64,000 bases of DNA from Phocoena phocoena (Eukaryota > Chordata > Mammalia > Artiodactyla > Phocoenidae), in contig NC_089235.1 in the NCBI RefSeq assembly GCF_963924675.1, forward strand, positions 57,710,520 to 57,774,519. The letters run 5' to 3'. Positions 60,776-64,000 of this stretch are shown one piece after another. Both the position numbers and the translations under genes were made by a program. Under the pieces are notes generated by a model. The model was given only the letters and a program-made list of their open reading frames with translations, ran no database searches and was not told where the DNA came from. How positions within the stretch are numbered: the first letter of the stretch is position 1; each line of letters starts with the position of its first letter.

Positions 60776-61450
60776 TCACGAAAGATGGCAGAGTAAATAC
60801 ATGTTTTCATAGCTTCCCTGCCTAAAACCTACTGAAATGAATGAAAATAATTAGAAGTAAAAGACTGCCTGTATGCTTATCATACATATCATAACCTCAG
60901 ACAGTAAACTCTGAAAAATATCAGTCAGTTCTAAAAACATTTGAATCAAGCTGAGAGGCTCTGATTATCATAGACATATCCACAGTTGGGAAGAATGTAT
61001 AGTGCAAAAAATGAGAAAAGGAGTTCTGAAGGGGTCTACCAGGAGCTCCTACTTCGGGAGAGGCTGGGGAGTAAACACATCATAGGAGGAATGAGAAAAA
61101 CATCTTGTGAGACTGATTCTGCTAGAATAAAATGGCAGGCGGAAGACTTCGTAGGCAAGTCACATTATTTTGTTTAAGCTGATTTTCTCATACAAGGAAA
61201 ACCCTGGATATCTTCCTACCAGTCAAAGGAATGTGAAAAATGAGAGAATCCCCACAGGTCAAAATATCCAACAAACTTAGAAACTGCTTGATGACAACAG
61301 CTACGGGCAGCCTCAGCTCCTTTTCTATACTTCTCGATCAAACAAGTGATTAAGAAAGTACAAAGCCAGCAATTCCTACATCTAAAATTTAATTCCTAAA
61401 GGACTAAATGATAGCTATGAGGGAAGCGGGGCAAAGGACAAGGAAATGGG
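60776..61450 (+). mobile_element. Possible L1 5' untranslated region
   Basis: The phrase 'aaagatggcagagtaaatac' at about 60780 resembles the common start of mammalian L1 elements, and later text (aggagctcctacttcgggag) has the non-coding character of an L1 5' UTR. No ORF1 follows. The call is weak. Confidence 0.3.
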
Positions 61451-61489
61451 GGAAATAGCAAGAGTAATTTTTTTTTTTAATTTACTCAC

Positions 61490-62815
61490 ATCACTGATAT
61501 TCTTTTTTTAAAATTGAAGTATAGTTGACTTACAATATTGTATTAGTCTCAGATGTACAACATATTGATTCTATATTTTATAGGTTACACACAATACAAA
61601 GTTACAATATTGTTGACTATATTTCCTGTGCTGTGCATTACATCCCGTGACTTAATTTTTTTATAACTGCTGGTTTGTACCCTATATCATTTTCGCCCCT
61701 CTCCCCAATCTTCTCCCCCTGGGCAAGCACTAGGTTGTTCTCTGTATCTGTGAGTCTGTTTCAGTTTTGTTATACTTGCTCATTTGTTTTGTTTTTTAGA
61801 TTTCACATATAAGTGAAAACATACAGTATTTGTCTTTCTCTGACTTATTTCACTTAGCATAATGCTCTCTACGTCTATCCAAGTTGACACAACTGGCAAG
61901 ATTCCTTCTTTTTATGGCTGAGTAATGTTCCATTGTATATGTATACCACATCTTGTTTATTCATTCATCTGTCAATGGACACTTAGGTTGCGTCCATATC
62001 TGGCTATTTTAAATAATGCTGCTATGAACATTGTGGTGCATATATCTTTTTGAATTAGTGTTTTCATTTTCTGTGAAAAATGCCATGGGTATTTTAATAG
62101 GGATTGCACTGAATCTGGAAATTGCTTTGTGTAGTATGGACATTTTAACAATATTAGTTCTTCTGATCCATGAGCATGGTGTATCTTTCCATTTATTTGT
62201 GTCATCTTGAATATTTTCATCAATGCTTTATAGTTTTCTGAATACAGGTCTTTTACCTACTTGGTTAAATTTATCCCTAGGTATGTTATTCTTTTTGATG
62301 CAATTATAAATGGGTTTGTTTTCTTGATTTGTCCTGATAGTTCATTATTAGTGTATAGAAATGAAACAGATTTCTGTGTATTAATTTTGTGTCCTGCAAC
62401 TTCACTGAATTCATTTATTACTTCCAGTTTTTTTAGGTGGAGTCTTTGGGGTTTTCTATATATAGTATCATGTCATCTGCAAATAGTAACAATTACTTCT
62501 TCCTATCCAATTTGGATACATTTTATTTATTTGTTTATTTATTTTTCTCATCTGATTGCTGTGGGTAGAACTTCCAGTACTGTGTTGAATAAATGTGGTG
62601 AGAGTGGGCATCCTGCCTTGTTACTGACTTAGAAGAAAAGCTTTCAGCTTTTCACAGTTGAGTCTGATGTTAGCTGTGGGCTTGTCATAAATGGCCTTTG
62701 CAATGTTAAAGTATGTTTCTTCTGTATCCACTTTGTAGTTTTTCATCATAAATGGATGCTTTCAAATGATTTTCCTTCATCTACTAAGATGATCATGCAT
62801 TTTTTATCTTTTGAG
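61490..62815 (-). mobile_element. Antisense L1 fragment with internal deletion
   Basis: On the minus strand the left part (61490-62075) is the end of ORF2 and the 3' UTR, and the right part (62080-62815) is an earlier ORF2 segment, including text next to the reverse-transcriptase motif. The jump at about 62078 shows a missing middle piece. Frames at 61972-62223 (minus) show the L1 C-terminal region. Confidence 0.85.
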
Positions 62816-62879
62816 AAACTGATATAAACTATAGACTCTTTTCCCCAGGAAACTTGAAACTCAATTATAATGTTCTATG

Positions 62880-63165
62880 GACTCCTGATTAAGAAATTTT
62901 GGCACTAGCACCTGACAGTTTGAGTTCTGGGGTCATAATTTAAAAGTTTGAATGCCATGACTCTGTTGCTCTGTCATTATAGTTTCCTCATATGTAAAAT
63001 GGGGACAGTCTACCTCATGTGGTAATGATCAGTGTTTTGTGAGTTAATGCACACAAAGTGTTAGTAGCCAGAATATAGTAAGTGTTCAATGCATGCATGG
63101 AAACTTTAATTAGCACAGTACCTGTGATGTAGTACAAGGTCTCAATAAGTATTTGTTAAAGGCAT
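62880..63165 (+). mobile_element. MIR SINE(s), sense
   Basis: 'ctctgtcattatagtttcctcatatgtaaaatgg', 'gttttgtgagttaatgcacac' and 'gaatatagtaagtgttcaatgc' mark a MIR. A second, L2/MIR-like 3' end 'gtctcaataagtatttgttaaagg' follows at once. Confidence 0.75.
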
Positions 63166-64000
63166 AAATAAGTGTTCTTGTCTATTTTTGAAGATTGTGA
63201 ACATCAAATTGTTGGCATTACTTTAGAAATGATAATGCAGTATACAAACAAGAGGTATTCTTGCCTAACCTTGGAGGCTCAGAGATGCTCATATGACAGG
63301 CATCAGAATTCTGCTGTAAACATAGTGCTTCCTTTGCAAGCTTCATCCTGGTCATTACTTTCATACAAGAAAGTTCTCCATTATGTTGACCTTTTGGTAG
63401 GCTCTGTAGTACCATATTGTATTACAGTTCTCATGTGTCCCTGTTCTCTTATTTTTTCTTTCAGAATTGTGTTTTTAATACAACATGCAAAAGTTTGATT
63501 TCTAACACTGAACTCTATTCAAACGCTTTTGAGTATTCTGATATCTGTTTGGAAATCAGATAAAAGCAGAAGTACTCTTGATTGCAAAGCTAGACTTTCT
63601 CCTTTCCTTCAGTATGGGAAGCCAGACGGTGGACTTTATTTTACTTTCTTAAAATCTCTTCAAGATTTGTGTTAATTGGAATTCAAATGTGAAAAACAGA
63701 TTAGGTTTCTTTATATTATGATGAGTGGTTTTGACATTACACCAATGTATCTCTGATATATTAATTTCTACATTTGTTTAAAAATTTTCAAGTATACATA
63801 AAATTTTGAAAGAATAATAAAGTGAGATCTTTATACCTTCCATTTATAATAAATAGTATAATATTCTATGATTTCCTTGTTTTTAGGAAGTTTCAGTTAT
63901 GATGACATTACCCTAAATAATTCAGCATACATAACCACGATGTGATATTACATCTAAGAAAATTACAATAATTTTATAACATCTAATATCCTTAAACCAA
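63166..64000. other. Unclassified DNA to the window end
   Basis: A 108-codon frame at 63172-63498 is opposed by a shorter frame and shows no recognisable domain. Nothing else is recognised. Confidence 0.4.

Noticed and set aside
63172..63498. 108-codon open frame near the window end
   Set aside because: No recognisable domain, opposed by another open frame, and without neighbouring exons.
1..64000. A CRISPR array, operon, or prokaryotic defence system
   Set aside because: Eukaryotic repeats throughout, no regularly spaced direct repeats and no dense coding; the setting is a mammalian genome.

Overview
The window looks like mammalian nuclear DNA, most likely from a cetacean. It is AT-rich and contains no host protein-coding gene, rRNA, true tRNA gene or CRISPR array that I can support. 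The lineage call rests on five near-identical tRNA-derived SINEs of the CHR type (about 3.6, 5.3, 9.1, 43.1 and 49.1 kb), two longer antisense relatives (30.3 and 47.9 kb), one CHR-2-like SINE (24.8 kb), and L1 and mariner copies of the kind seen in whale and other cetartiodactyl genomes. All open frames belong to repeats or are short chance frames. The stretch reads as intergenic or deep intronic DNA built from layers of mobile elements.

Layout. 0-9 kb: a hAT-Charlie-like DNA transposon, a long polypurine microsatellite, SINEs, a Tigger/MER2-like MITE and old LINE sequence. 9-15 kb: an old L1 piece, an antisense ERV-L-like remnant with a broken integrase region and LTR, an L1 3' end, a solo MaLR LTR with exact 5-bp target duplications, and a MIR. 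16-22 kb: a MIR split by an L2, then the main L1 (17.9-21.2 kb, 5'-truncated, ORF2 broken), then a 99-bp AT-rich tandem duplication and another L1 3' end. 22-41 kb: mostly sequence I cannot classify, with a CHR-2-like SINE, a MER20-like element, MIRs, an antisense L1 with an adjacent antisense SINE, an old L1M, and several copies of one ancient mammal-wide repeat. 41.1-45.0 kb: a degraded provirus with two LTRs. 45.8-52.4 kb: two antisense L1 fragments, an antisense SINE, a young SINE, an L2, and a complete-length but dead mariner inserted at a TA inside the second L1. 53-64 kb: ancient repeat, old LINEs, MIRs, a possible L1 5' end and another antisense L1.

How the parts relate: SINE and L1 copies show target-site duplications of the kind made by the L1 machinery. 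The provirus, mariner, hAT, Tigger and MaLR copies each moved by their own machinery and are now inactive. The most specific observations are the mariner-in-L1 nesting, the two-LTR provirus whose LTRs differ by a large indel, matching (TG)n expansions at the same L1 position in two copies, and three perfect inverted repeats. I found no convincing new biological system.
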